A stretch of DNA of 64,000 nucleotides from Flavobacterium sp. 102 (GTDB taxonomy: Bacteria > Bacteroidota > Bacteroidia > Flavobacteriales > Flavobacteriaceae): NCBI RefSeq assembly GCF_003634615.1, contig NZ_RBKX01000001.1, positions 744,001-808,000 of the forward strand, in the 5' to 3' direction. Positions 8,208 to 15,995 of the stretch are shown piece by piece. A program made the translations under genes and the position numbers. Numbering within the stretch: position 1 is the first letter of the stretch; the number at the start of each line of letters is the position of its first letter. The notes below the pieces were generated by a model. That model ran no database searches, had not been told where the DNA came from, and worked only from the letters and a program-made list of their open reading frames with translations.

Positions 8208-9710
8208 ATGTCAAGACCAGTTAGAGTTCGTTTTGCCCCAAGTCCGACAGGACCTTTACACATTGGTGGTGTTAGAACAGCCTTATTTAATTATTTATTT
8301 GCCAAAAAACATAACGGTGTTTTCTATTTGCGAATTGAAGATACCGACCAAAATCGCTTCGTTCCAGGAGCCGAACAATATATCTTTGAAGCTTTAGAAT
8401 GGTTAGGCATTGCGCCAAGCGAAACCATTGGTAAGAATGAAAAATTCGGTCCATACCGTCAAAGCGAAAGAAAACCTTTGTACAAACAATACGCAGATCA
8501 GTTGGTGAATTCGGGTTGGGCTTACTATGCTTTTGACACTGCTGAAGCTTTAGATGCACATAGAAAACAACATGAAGAACAAGGAAAAACCTTTATTTAC
8601 AATTGGCACAACCGAGAAAAACTGGATACATCTTTAGTCATTTCTACAGCAGAAACTGAAAAAAGAATTGCCAATGGCGAAGCTTATGTGATTCGTTTTA
8701 AAACACCGGTAAACGAAACTTTGCATTTGCATGACATCATTCGTGGAGATATTAATTTTGAAACGAATTTGTTAGACGACAAAGTTTTGTTCAAGTCAGA
8801 TGGCATGCCAACTTACCATTTAGCCAATATTGTAGATGATCATTTGATGGAAACCTCACATGTAATCCGTGGTGAAGAATGGTTGCCCTCGATGCCTTTA
8901 CACAGTTTGTTATACAAAGCTTTTGGTTGGGAAGCACCTGAATTTGCGCATTTACCATTAATTCTAAAACCTATCGGCAATGGAAAATTATCCAAACGCG
9001 ATGGTGATAAAATGGGATTTCCTGTATTTCCATTAGAATGGAAAAGCGAAGAAGGTCTTTCATCAGGTTACCGAGAAAAAGGATTTTTCCCGGAAGCCGT
9101 GGTTAACTTTTTGGCTTTATTAGGCTGGAATGACGGAACAGAACAGGAAATATTTTCTTTAGAAGAATTAGCAGAGAAATTTGATTTGAATCGGGTTCAT
9201 AAAGCCGGAGCTAAATTTGACCCGGATAAAAACAAATGGTTCAACCACCAATATTTGCAAAAACAAAGTGATGAAAGTTTGGCGAAAGCCTTTGCTCCTA
9301 TTTTAGCTGAAAAAGGCATCTCGACTGCGCTCAATATGACAAAAGTAGTTTCACTGATAAAAGAACGTGCGAATTTTGTTTCAGAGTTTTGGGATTTAGC
9401 GGATTATTTCTTTGTGGCGCCAACGTCTTATGATGAAAAAGCAGCTAAAAACTGGAAAGAAGAAACACCTGATTTTATCAAACAATTGATTGCTGTTTTA
9501 AATACTATTGAAGATTTCACTTCGGTAAATATTGAAACCATTGTCAAAGATTGGATGACACAAAAAGAAATCGGAATGGGGAAAGTCATGCAACCGTTTC
9601 GTTTGAGTTTGGTTGGTGCCTTGAAAGGCCCGCATCTTTTTGACATAGTCGAATTGATTGGTAAAGAAGAAACCATTAAGCGATTAGAGAAAGCGATTGC
9701 AACTTTATAA
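8208..9710 (+). CDS. gltX: Glutamyl-tRNA synthetase
   Basis: The enzyme charges tRNA-Glu with glutamate in the cytoplasm. The 500-residue protein has the class I signature near the N-terminus (FAPSPTGPLHIGG, HIGH-type), the GluRS-specific LRIEDTDQNR segment, and a KMSKS-type loop KLSKRDGD at about residue 262-269, followed by the helical anticodon-binding domain. The length and motif order are normal for the bacterial discriminating type. It is one of only a few plus-strand genes in the left third of the window. A strong hairpin terminator directly follows, so it is probably monocistronic. glnS is also present in this window, so Gln-tRNA can be made directly rather than only by transamidation. 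Confidence 0.97.
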   Translation: MSRPVRVRFAPSPTGPLHIGGVRTALFNYLFAKKHNGVFYLRIEDTDQNRFVPGAEQYIFEALEWLGIAPSETIGKNEKFGPYRQSERKPLYKQYADQLVNSGWAYYAFDTAEALDAHRKQHEEQGKTFIYNWHNREKLDTSLVISTAETEKRIANGEAYVIRFKTPVNETLHLHDIIRGDINFETNLLDDKVLFKSDGMPTYHLANIVDDHLMETSHVIRGEEWLPSMPLHSLLYKAFGWEAPEFAHLPLILKPIGNGKLSKRDGDKMGFPVFPLEWKSEEGLSSGYREKGFFPEAVVNFLALLGWNDGTEQEIFSLEELAEKFDLNRVHKAGAKFDPDKNKWFNHQYLQKQSDESLAKAFAPILAEKGISTALNMTKVVSLIKERANFVSEFWDLADYFFVAPTSYDEKAAKNWKEETPDFIKQLIAVLNTIEDFTSVNIETIVKDWMTQKEIGMGKVMQPFRLSLVGALKGPHLFDIVELIGKEETIKRLEKAIATL

Positions 9711-9717
9711 AAAGGAA

Positions 9718-9745
9718 AAGTCCCGAGTTATTCGGGACTTTTTTA
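9718..9745. terminator. Terminator between gltX and the convergent membrane-barrel gene
   Basis: The inverted repeat AAGTCCCGA / TCGGGACTT is followed by a T-run on the plus strand. The A-rich side gives a shorter T-run on the minus strand, so it can serve both convergent genes. Confidence 0.85.
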
Positions 9746-10372
9746 TTAGAAGTAAAATATAATGTTTCCGTTTAAAACCGATGCGTTTCCTTTAAAATCG
9801 CCATCCATTTTCCCGAGCATATTATTGATTCCGTATTGATAAGTAACATTTAGTCTAACGTTTCTAACGCCGGCAGTTACACCAACTACGGGATAAATTG
9901 TAAAATTACTGATGTCGGTTAAGTCTTTGGCCATAACAGTTGGATTTCCTTTGACAATATAGTCTTCATCGGTTTCTTCTATGGTCAATTTGCCATTGAC
10001 TTGAACCATTGGCCCAAACTCAACACTCAAATGGTTTTCGATAAACTTATAGCTTAATTGAAAAGTTATATTGGCACAAGATAGCTTATAGTTGGTTTCT
10101 CTTTCATTCATGAGTTGGTTTAAAGTCGCCACTTTGAAATTGTACTCGCTAAACTGCAATCCGTAAATTGCATCCCAATCGTTAAAGGCATTTCCTCTCA
10201 TGGAAAGTCCAATGTTCCAACCATCGCCTGGTTTGGTTTCGAAATCTGAAGTTTTTAAATTGAATTGATTTAATCCTAAAGTTATTCCAATCATATTGGA
10301 ATCTCTGTAGCCATATTGTGCGTTCGCAATTGTTGTAACAAACAACAAAAGGACGATAAGATTTTTGTTCAT
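9746..10372 (-). CDS. Outer-membrane beta-barrel protein, PorT/OmpW-like type
   Basis: This 208-residue protein has a Sec signal peptide (MNKNLIVLLLFVTTIANAQ) followed by alternating hydrophobic/polar strands typical of a small 8-stranded outer-membrane barrel, ending in an aromatic residue (NIIFYF) as barrel proteins do. The frame continues upstream of this ATG, but the signal peptide and the upstream promoter element at 10397-10404 place the start at 10372. It resembles the generic beta-barrel domain proteins common in flavobacteria; no specific substrate or partner can be named. It is convergent with gltX and divergent from the SPFH-domain gene. Confidence 0.7.
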   Translation of the reverse strand: MNKNLIVLLLFVTTIANAQYGYRDSNMIGITLGLNQFNLKTSDFETKPGDGWNIGLSMRGNAFNDWDAIYGLQFSEYNFKVATLNQLMNERETNYKLSCANITFQLSYKFIENHLSVEFGPMVQVNGKLTIEETDEDYIVKGNPTVMAKDLTDISNFTIYPVVGVTAGVRNVRLNVTYQYGINNMLGKMDGDFKGNASVLNGNIIFYF

Positions 10373-10396
10373 GAAATGAGGATAGTTAATTTGTAA

Positions 10397-10404
10397 CAAA
10401 CATA
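10397..10404 (-). promoter_or_regulatory. Promoter -7 element of the beta-barrel gene
   Basis: The minus strand reads TATGTTTG (TAnnTTTG), 24 bases upstream of the ATG at 10372. It supports that start over the longer frame. Confidence 0.5.
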
Positions 10405-10450
10405 CATATATTTCGTATAAACACTGTATTAACAATTTAAATAATCAAAA

Positions 10451-11437
10451 ATGGATATTTTTTTAATTGCCTTTCTGGTCTTCGGCCTTTTTGTGTTGTT
10501 CTCTTCTTTTTTTACTGTCAAGCAACAAACCGCTGTAATTGTGGAACGTTTTGGGAAATTTTTAAGTATCCGACAATCCGGACTTCATTTAAAAATTCCT
10601 TTAATCGACAGAATTGCAGGTCGTGTGAATTTGAAAATTCAACAATTGGATGTGATTATTGAAACCAAAACCAAGGACAACGTGTTTGTTAAATTGAAAG
10701 TTTCTGTACAGTTTATGGTCGTTAAAGATACCGTTTACGATGCCTTTTATAAATTAGAATATCCGCATGATCAAATCACTTCTTATGTATTTGACGTAGT
10801 TCGTGCCGAAGTACCAAAATTGATTTTGGATGATGTTTTCGAAAGAAAAGATGATATCGCGATCGCTGTGAAAAGAGAATTGAACGAAGCCATGACTACT
10901 TATGGTTACACAATCATCAATACTTTGGTTACCGATATTGATCCGGATATTCAAGTAAAAAATGCGATGAATAGAATTAACGCAGCCGATAGAGAAAAAA
11001 CGGTAGCTGAATTTGAAGCCGAAGCCTCGAGAATCAGAATTGTAGCCAAAGCCAAAGCAGAAGCCGAAAGCAAACGCTTACAAGGACAAGGTATCGCCGA
11101 CCAAAGAAGGGAAATTGCCAAAGGTTTGGTAGAAAGTGTTGATGTTTTAAATAAAGTGGGCATCAATTCACAAGAAGCTTCTGCTTTGATTGTCGTGACA
11201 CAACATTATGATACTTTACAAGCGATTGGTGCTGATACCAATTCGAACTTGATTTTGTTACCTAATTCACCACAAGCCGGAAGCGATATGTTGAACAACA
11301 TGGTCGCTAGTTTTACGGCAAGTAATTTGGTTGGAGAATCAATGAAAACCGGAATGAGAAAAGTGGAACCTAAAAAAGGTAAAAACCAACCGAACGATTA
11401 TGATTCGAATGAAGAAAGTTCTGAAACGGAATCTTAA
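10451..11437 (+). CDS. SPFH/stomatin/prohibitin-domain membrane protein (QmcA-like)
   Basis: The 328-residue protein begins with a membrane helix (about residues 3-25) and continues with the SPFH domain: KQQTAVIVERFGKF, KIPLIDRIAGRVNLK and the TKTKDNVFVKLKVSVQF strand. A long Ala/Glu-rich helix follows (about residues 175-225), then a hydrophobic conserved block near QEASALIVVTQHYD. Such proteins form large oligomeric cages on the membrane and often partner with a NfeD-type protein or with FtsH. No NfeD gene is adjacent here. The last roughly 40 residues are charged and probably disordered. It is flanked by a divergent gene and a bidirectional terminator, so it appears to be a single-gene unit. 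Confidence 0.9.
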   Translation: MDIFLIAFLVFGLFVLFSSFFTVKQQTAVIVERFGKFLSIRQSGLHLKIPLIDRIAGRVNLKIQQLDVIIETKTKDNVFVKLKVSVQFMVVKDTVYDAFYKLEYPHDQITSYVFDVVRAEVPKLILDDVFERKDDIAIAVKRELNEAMTTYGYTIINTLVTDIDPDIQVKNAMNRINAADREKTVAEFEAEASRIRIVAKAKAEAESKRLQGQGIADQRREIAKGLVESVDVLNKVGINSQEASALIVVTQHYDTLQAIGADTNSNLILLPNSPQAGSDMLNNMVASFTASNLVGESMKTGMRKVEPKKGKNQPNDYDSNEESSETES

Positions 11438-11454
11438 TCAAAATAATTACACAA

Positions 11455-11480
11455 AAAAAGAGGCTTAATCGCCTCTTTTT
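11455..11480. terminator. Bidirectional terminator between the SPFH gene and the YtxH operon
   Basis: AAAAAGAGGC / GCCTCTTTTT forms a short, strong hairpin with A and T runs on its two sides. It overlaps the stop codon of the DUF6327-like gene. Confidence 0.85.
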
Positions 11481-11719
11481 CTATTTATAAACCAACTGAC
11501 AGCATACGGAATCAACATCTTTAAAATCATTCCGAAAGTGCCTGAAAAGACTTTATTGTAAATAGCATACAAACCTTCTAATGGTTGTGACGGCAATATA
11601 CTTTCTTTGGTTTTATCGAAACTCAATTTCATTTTCTGATAATAAATTTCTTTTTCCAATTTCAGGATTTCTAAATCGTGCTCAATTTCGGCGTAGGAAG
11701 AATATTTTTTTTGTCCCAT
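11465..11719 (-). CDS. DUF6327-like small protein
   Basis: This is an 84-residue protein with a charged helical N-terminal part (KKYSSYAEIEHDLEILKLEKE) and a C-terminal hydrophobic helix (GMILKMLIPYAVSWFINRK), so probably membrane-associated. It resembles the DUF6327 family, found in flavobacteria downstream of YtxH and holin-like genes. It is the last gene of that three-gene operon, starting 2 bases after the upstream stop, and its stop codon lies inside the terminator hairpin. Function is unknown; the operon partners suggest envelope stress or membrane organisation. Confidence 0.75.
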   Translation of the reverse strand: MGQKKYSSYAEIEHDLEILKLEKEIYYQKMKLSFDKTKESILPSQPLEGLYAIYNKVFSGTFGMILKMLIPYAVSWFINRKRGD

Positions 11720-11721
11720 AA

Positions 11722-12072
11722 TTAGTCGTTAAAAAATATTTCGGAGAATTTTTCTAAGATTGGTCCTTCAACCACTTTGTCTTTTACCAAAAATAAAAGT
11801 GCTGCTAAAATCGAATAAATTCCGGCCACCGCTAAAAACCCTAACGGATAACTATCGAACATTTTTCCTAAAGCTAAAGCTCCGGCAATAGAGACAAAAA
11901 GTAAAACAATTGTCAGGCAAAGTGCAATCAACATAAACTTTACCATTAAAGTAGTTGACTTCATAGCAACCTTAAAACCCCAAAGTTTATAGTAAGCAAT
12001 ACTGCTTTCCATATAAGCTTTGGCATTTTCCTGAATATTGTCTACGTTTTCTTTTATTTCTTCAAAAGCCAT
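11722..12072 (-). CDS. Phage holin family (holin-X-like) membrane protein
   Basis: The 116-residue protein has an N-terminal amphipathic helix (about residues 1-35) followed by two membrane helices (about 45-70 and 75-97). This is the layout of the Phage_holin_3_6 / DUF1469 group, which, despite the name, is widespread in chromosomes and not a sign of a prophage. The ATG overlaps the YtxH-family stop codon by one base, so the two are translationally coupled. Homologous trios of YtxH, holin-like and DUF6327 proteins are a recurring flavobacterial arrangement; the role is not established. Confidence 0.82.
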   Translation of the reverse strand: MAFEEIKENVDNIQENAKAYMESSIAYYKLWGFKVAMKSTTLMVKFMLIALCLTIVLLFVSIAGALALGKMFDSYPLGFLAVAGIYSILAALLFLVKDKVVEGPILEKFSEIFFND

Positions 12073-12401
12073 TATTTCTGCAATTTGGCATTTTGTTTTT
12101 TAAGCTCGGCTAATTTCTCTTCCAAAAATGAAATCGCTTCTTCGGCTTTATAACTCGATTTCGAAAGTAAGTTGTCAACCGTTTCTTTTAATTCGTCTTT
12201 TGAATGTGTAAATTTTTCTTTAGCTTCTTCTTCAAAAGAATTAAACTTCGATTTGGCTTGATCTTTCAAATCATCAAAACTGCCTTTGATTTTTTCTCTC
12301 GTTTTCGAACCTTTATCAGGCGCAAACAAAATTCCGATTCCAACTCCAATTGCAGCACCGGCTAAAAGTGCCAAAATGCTATCACCAGTTCTACTAGACA
12401 T
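12072..12401 (-). CDS. YtxH-domain protein
   Basis: The 109-residue protein begins with a glycine-rich membrane segment (LALLAGAAIGVGIGILFAPDKGSKTR, about residues 9-34), the hallmark of YtxH-domain proteins, and continues with an amphipathic charged helix. YtxH relatives are often general-stress proteins in Bacillus; in flavobacteria they lead a small membrane-protein operon as here. First gene of the operon. The 282-base gap upstream of it contains only the glnS terminator and no promoter I can call with confidence. Confidence 0.88.
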   Translation of the reverse strand: MSSRTGDSILALLAGAAIGVGIGILFAPDKGSKTREKIKGSFDDLKDQAKSKFNSFEEEAKEKFTHSKDELKETVDNLLSKSSYKAEEAISFLEEKLAELKKQNAKLQK

Positions 12402-12632
12402 AACTTTGAATTTTTTAATTTTATTAAAGTTACAAAAATTTTACCGAAAAGCTGTTAAGAGGTCGTTAAACAGTCGAAATTCATTTTAAAGCGATATAAT
12501 CACCGTTCATTTAAATCATCGTAAATAGACATTCCAAAATCTCAAAACTCTAATAAAATCGATTTATGAAAGCCATTTTTTATGGTTTAAAATTATGCTT
12601 TTTATAATTACGATAGTTTTTGTTAATAATAG

Positions 12633-12658
12633 AAAAAGCCAACATTTACGTCAGCTTT
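12633..12658 (-). terminator. Terminator of glnS
   Basis: On the minus strand a 9-bp stem (AAAGCTGAC / GTTGGCTTT, two G-U pairs) with a 6-base loop is followed by further T residues. It lies 26 bases after the glnS stop. Confidence 0.75.
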
Positions 12659-12683
12659 CCATTTATAAAATCTATTTTTAAAT

Positions 12684-14369
12684 TTATTCTTTGCTTTCCA
12701 CTTTTGCCCAAGTATCTCTTAAGCCTACCGTTTTGTTGAAAACCAATTTTTCAGCCTTCGACTCTTTATCAACACAAAAATAACCCAAACGTTGGAACTG
12801 AAATTGGTCTAAATTTTTAGCCGTTTGCAAACTTGGTTCAACATAACCGGTAATTACTTCTAAAGAATTTGGGTTAATGAATTCTTTAAAGTCAATTTCT
12901 TTATTGCCATCCGGACTTTCGTGCGAAAATAAACGATCGTAAATACGTACTTCTGCTTCTATTGCATGAGTAATAGAAACCCAATGAATCGTACCTTTTA
13001 CTTTTCTTTGAGAAGCTTCTGTTCCGCTTCCACTACGTGAATCGGTATCATAAGTACAGTGAATTTCAGTAATATTGCCCTCAGTATCTTTGACAACACT
13101 TTCGCCTTTAATGATATAAGCATTTTTTAAGCGTACTTCTGTTCCTAATGTCAAACGGAAAAACTTCTTATTGGCTTCTTCTTGAAAATCTTCTCTTTCA
13201 ATGTATAATTCCTTTGAAAACGGGACTTTTCTATAAGTCATTACTGCTTCTTCCGGATTGTTTTCTGCTTCTAACCATTCTTCTTGACCTTCAGGATAAT
13301 TGGTAATCACCAATTTCACCGGATTCAAAACCGCCATTACACGATGCGTTGTTTTATTTAATTCTTCGCGAACGCAAAACTCTAAAAGCGATACATCAAT
13401 CAAATTAGTACGCTTCGCAATTCCGATTGTTTTGGCAAAATTCCGAATCGCCATTGGCGGATAACCTCGACGGCGCATCCCTGAAATCGTGCTCATTCTT
13501 GGATCGTCCCAACCAGTAACATGTTTTTCTTCCACTAATTGTAATAGCTTTCTTTTAGAAACTACTGTATGTGAAAGATTTCTACGAGCAAATTCTCTTT
13601 GCTTTGGACGAACTTTAGTTGAATCATACACTTGGTCTAAAAACCAATCGTATAATTCTCTGTGAGGTAAAAATTCAAGCGTACAGAATGAGTGGGAAAT
13701 TTGTTCCAAATAATCACTTTCGCCATGCGCCCAATCGTACATCGGATAAATACACCATTGGTTGCCTGTTCTGTGATGATGCGAATGCAAAATGCGATAC
13801 ATTATTGGGTCGCGCATCAACATATTGTTGTGTGACATGTCTATTTTAGCACGAAGAATATGGGTTCCATTTGGAAATTCTCCGTTTTTCATTCGTTCCA
13901 ATAGGTCTAAATTCTCTTCAACAGAACGATTTCTGTAAGGAGAATCAGTTCCAGCTTGCGTCGGAGTTCCTTTTTGTTCGGCCATTGCTGAAGAAGATTG
14001 ACTATCGACATAAGCTTTTCCTTTCTTGATAAATTCAACAGCCCAATCATATAATTGTTGGAAATAATCTGAAGCATAACATTCTGTATCCCATTGATAA
14101 CCCAACCATTCGATGTCTTTTTTGATGGCGTCAACGTATTCCTGTTCTTCTTTAGCCGGATTGGTATCATCAAATCGCAAATTTACAGGCGACTGATAAT
14201 CAATTCCTAAACCAAAATTTAAACAAATAGCACTCGCATGTCCAACGTGTAAATAACCATTAGGTTCAGGCGGAAAACGAAAACGCAACTTGTCTTTGGA
14301 CAAACCGTTTTTCAAATCTTCTTCTATAATTTGTTCGAGGAAATTAAGGGACTTCTCTTCTGTTGACAT
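12684..14369 (-). CDS. glnS: Glutaminyl-tRNA synthetase
   Basis: The enzyme charges tRNA-Gln directly with glutamine. The 561-residue protein has the class I motif RFPPEPNGYLHVGHA (HIGH-type) near residue 30-44, LRFDDTNPAKE, and a KMSKS-type loop VVSKRKL at about residue 270. The two-part C-terminal beta-barrel anticodon-binding domain follows (KNAYIIKGESVVKD, GTIHWVS). Length matches bacterial GlnRS. A TATCTTTG promoter element lies 18 bases upstream, giving a short leader. It is divergent from folB. Confidence 0.97.
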   Translation of the reverse strand: MSTEEKSLNFLEQIIEEDLKNGLSKDKLRFRFPPEPNGYLHVGHASAICLNFGLGIDYQSPVNLRFDDTNPAKEEQEYVDAIKKDIEWLGYQWDTECYASDYFQQLYDWAVEFIKKGKAYVDSQSSSAMAEQKGTPTQAGTDSPYRNRSVEENLDLLERMKNGEFPNGTHILRAKIDMSHNNMLMRDPIMYRILHSHHHRTGNQWCIYPMYDWAHGESDYLEQISHSFCTLEFLPHRELYDWFLDQVYDSTKVRPKQREFARRNLSHTVVSKRKLLQLVEEKHVTGWDDPRMSTISGMRRRGYPPMAIRNFAKTIGIAKRTNLIDVSLLEFCVREELNKTTHRVMAVLNPVKLVITNYPEGQEEWLEAENNPEEAVMTYRKVPFSKELYIEREDFQEEANKKFFRLTLGTEVRLKNAYIIKGESVVKDTEGNITEIHCTYDTDSRSGSGTEASQRKVKGTIHWVSITHAIEAEVRIYDRLFSHESPDGNKEIDFKEFINPNSLEVITGYVEPSLQTAKNLDQFQFQRLGYFCVDKESKAEKLVFNKTVGLRDTWAKVESKE

Positions 14370-14386
14370 TATTTTTGTAATTTTAG

Positions 14387-14394
14387 CAAAGATA
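14387..14394 (-). promoter_or_regulatory. Promoter -7 element of glnS
   Basis: The minus strand reads TATCTTTG (TAnnTTTG), 18 bases upstream of the glnS ATG. Confidence 0.5.
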
Positions 14395-14400
14395 AAAATT

Positions 14401-14492
14401 TAGATGATAGATAAGAGATGAATAGATAATAGAACCTATATTATTTATTTGATACAAACTGATTATTAATTACTGAACACTGAATACTGCTT
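14401..14492. repeat. Degenerate 7-bp-period repeats between glnS and folB
   Basis: Two patches are seen: 14401-14435 has about five units resembling TAGATGA/TAGATAA, with one phase slip, and 14472-14492 has three units ACTGAAC, ACTGAAT, ACTGCTT ending 3 bases before the folB ATG. Together they fill most of the divergent spacer. Confidence 0.6.
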
Positions 14493-14495
14493 AAT

Positions 14496-14855
14496 ATGGG
14501 AACTATTAAACTACAAAACATAAGAACCTTTTCATTTCATGGTTGTTTGGAAGAAGAAGGAAGAATTGGTTCGGATTACCGTGTTGACCTTGAAATCAAA
14601 ACTGATTTGAGAAAATCTTCGGTGACTGATGAACTAAAAGATACGGTTGATTACGTGCTTTTAAACCGAATTATAGAGGAAGAAATGGCGATTCGTTCAA
14701 AATTATTGGAACATGTTGCCCATAGAATCATTACCAGAATCTTTGGAGAAATACCATCTGTTTCTCGAATTTTACTAGGCGTTTCAAAACTAAATCCACC
14801 TATTGGCGGTGATGTTGAAGCGGTTACGATTGAAATGGAAGAATATCGTAGTTAA
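14496..14855 (+). CDS. folB: Dihydroneopterin aldolase
   Basis: FolB converts 7,8-dihydroneopterin to 6-hydroxymethyl-dihydropterin in folate synthesis. The 119-residue length is typical. Recognisable family features are the N-terminal strand with FHGCLEEEGRIGSDYRVDLEI (the F-HG-EE-G pattern), the central DTVDYVLLNRIIEEEM and the late KLNPPIGGDVEAVTIEMEE. It is a single plus-strand gene between glnS and tRNA-Cys, with degenerate heptamer repeats on both sides and no obvious partner from the folate pathway. Confidence 0.93.
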   Translation: MGTIKLQNIRTFSFHGCLEEEGRIGSDYRVDLEIKTDLRKSSVTDELKDTVDYVLLNRIIEEEMAIRSKLLEHVAHRIITRIFGEIPSVSRILLGVSKLNPPIGGDVEAVTIEMEEYRS

Positions 14856-14858
14856 AAG

Positions 14859-14921
14859 AATTAGAAATTTTAAATTACGAATTCTAAAAATTATCAATTA
14901 TCAATTGATAATTATCAATTG
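14859..14921. repeat. 7-bp-period AATTA-type repeat before tRNA-Cys
   Basis: The 5-mer AATTA or a one-base variant recurs every 7 bases from 14859 to 14884 and again from 14889 to 14921, with one phase shift. The right end overlaps the tRNA promoter's TTG element. Confidence 0.6.
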
Positions 14922-14934
14922 TTTTATATATTTG
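14905..14934 (+). promoter_or_regulatory. Consensus promoter of tRNA-Cys
   Basis: TTG at 14905-14907, a 19-base spacer and TATATTTG at 14927-14934 match the Bacteroidota sigma-A promoter layout. It ends 10 bases before the tRNA. Confidence 0.8.
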
Positions 14935-14944
14935 CCGTCCAACT

Positions 14945-15015
14945 GGCATCGTGGCCGAGCGGCTAGGCACCGGTCTGCAAAACCGACTACTCCGGTTCGA
15001 ACCCGGACGATGCCT
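14945..15015 (+). tRNA. tRNA-Cys (anticodon GCA)
   Basis: The acceptor arms GGCATCG and CGATGCC pair fully. The anticodon stem CGGT/ACCG encloses a loop with GCA, and the T arm CCGGTTCGAACCCGG is standard. The discriminator base is T (U in RNA), as expected for cysteine tRNAs. No CCA is encoded, so it must be added after transcription. A consensus promoter precedes it and a hairpin terminator follows immediately. Confidence 0.97.
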
Positions 15016-15242
15016 CAAAAACCTTCAAGGAAACTTGGAGGTTTTTTTATTGGTAAATTTTTAGAAAAAATTAATTAAAGTTGTGTTCGAACCTGGACAG
15101 TGTTTACTAAAAACCTTCAAAGAAACTTGGAGGTTTTTTTATTGGCAAATTTTTAGAAAATTAGTTAAAGATGTGTTCAAACCCTGACAGTGTTTACTAT
15201 AAACCTTCAAGGAAATTTGGAACTTTTTAATTGGTAAATTTT
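14994..15242 (+). repeat. Three-copy, 90-bp-period tandem repeat of the tRNA-Cys 3' end plus terminator
   Basis: The T-arm/acceptor tail, terminator hairpin and following TTGGTAAATTTTTAGAAAA segment recur starting at about 15083 and 15173. The GTTCGAA core is at 14995, 15085 and, as GTTCAAA, at 15175: exactly 90 bases apart. Copies 2 and 3 lack the rest of the tRNA and diverge progressively, and in copy 3 the hairpin is weakened. Confidence 0.85.
15017..15048 (+). terminator. Terminator of tRNA-Cys
   Basis: AAAAACCTTCAAG / CTTGGAGGTTTTT forms a 13-bp stem with one G-U pair and a GAAA loop, followed by T residues. Close copies of this hairpin recur at about 15108-15138 and, decayed, at about 15200-15230. 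Confidence 0.85.
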
Positions 15243-15246
15243 AATT

Positions 15247-15939
15247 TTAATTCTCGCCTTCTAATTTTTCAATAGCGGAATTCACCATCTTTTGTTCTTT
15301 CGGAAACCAAGCTTGGGATAATAAAACCACTCCACAAATAATCAAAACTATACTAATCATTTTCTTGATTAAAAGAATATTTTTTGGATTTAATTTATTT
15401 CTTAATTGCTTGGCTAAAAGAATTTTAAATATGTCGGTTATGAAATAAACAATGATTAATGTTGAGAAAAAAGTAATCATTCTAGAAGCTTTTAACTCTA
15501 ATTGCGGTCCGATTGTTATTAGGATGGCTAACCAAAAACCCAATACACCAATATTGATAAAATTGAGGAAAAAACCTTTAAAGAAAAGAGAAACATAGTT
15601 GGTTTTAGCCAATTCTTTTGGGTCAATTTCATCAATGCTTTTTTTGGATTCTTTTTTGTTTTTTACAAAGGAAATGATTCCGTAAGTAAGCATCACCAAT
15701 CCACCAAAAATGAACAAAGCCGGATCATTTTTAATACTTTGTATCAATCGGTAACTACTAAAAAATGCGATAAGAATAAATACAATATCGGCAAGAACCA
15801 CTCCTAAGTCGAAAACTATAGCAGCTCTGAATCCTTTGACTACACTAGTTTCAAGTAATACAAAAAAAACCGGTCCAATCATAAAACTCAGAATGAAACC
15901 AAGCGGAATTGCGGATAAAATATCGTTAAGAAAAATCAT
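15247..15939 (-). CDS. LysE/RhtB-family amino-acid exporter
   Basis: This 230-residue integral membrane protein has about six hydrophobic segments. The N-terminal part, with IPLGFILSFMIGPVFFVLLETS, carries the conserved GPxxF signature of the LysE family, whose members export amino acids or similar small metabolites. A central cytoplasmic loop (about residues 85-112) is rich in Lys and Glu. Flavobacterial homologues are annotated only as LysE-family transporters, so the substrate is unknown. It is a single minus-strand gene facing the tRNA-Cys repeat region. Confidence 0.85.
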   Translation of the reverse strand: MIFLNDILSAIPLGFILSFMIGPVFFVLLETSVVKGFRAAIVFDLGVVLADIVFILIAFFSSYRLIQSIKNDPALFIFGGLVMLTYGIISFVKNKKESKKSIDEIDPKELAKTNYVSLFFKGFFLNFINIGVLGFWLAILITIGPQLELKASRMITFFSTLIIVYFITDIFKILLAKQLRNKLNPKNILLIKKMISIVLIICGVVLLSQAWFPKEQKMVNSAIEKLEGEN

Positions 15940-15995
15940 GCTTTGAATTTTGACAATGCAATTTAGAACTAAATTTTAACAATTTAAAACTATTT

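Noticed and set aside
11722..12072. Holin-like gene as a sign of a prophage
   Set aside because: No other phage genes are nearby; this holin-like family is chromosomal and part of a conserved small operon.
14803..15078. Open frame spanning the folB end and the tRNA-Cys gene
   Set aside because: It reads through a complete tRNA gene and its promoter, so it is not a protein gene.
14994..15242. CRISPR array at the 90-bp repeats
   Set aside because: There are only three decaying units without unique spacers, they derive from the tRNA tail and terminator, and no cas genes are present.
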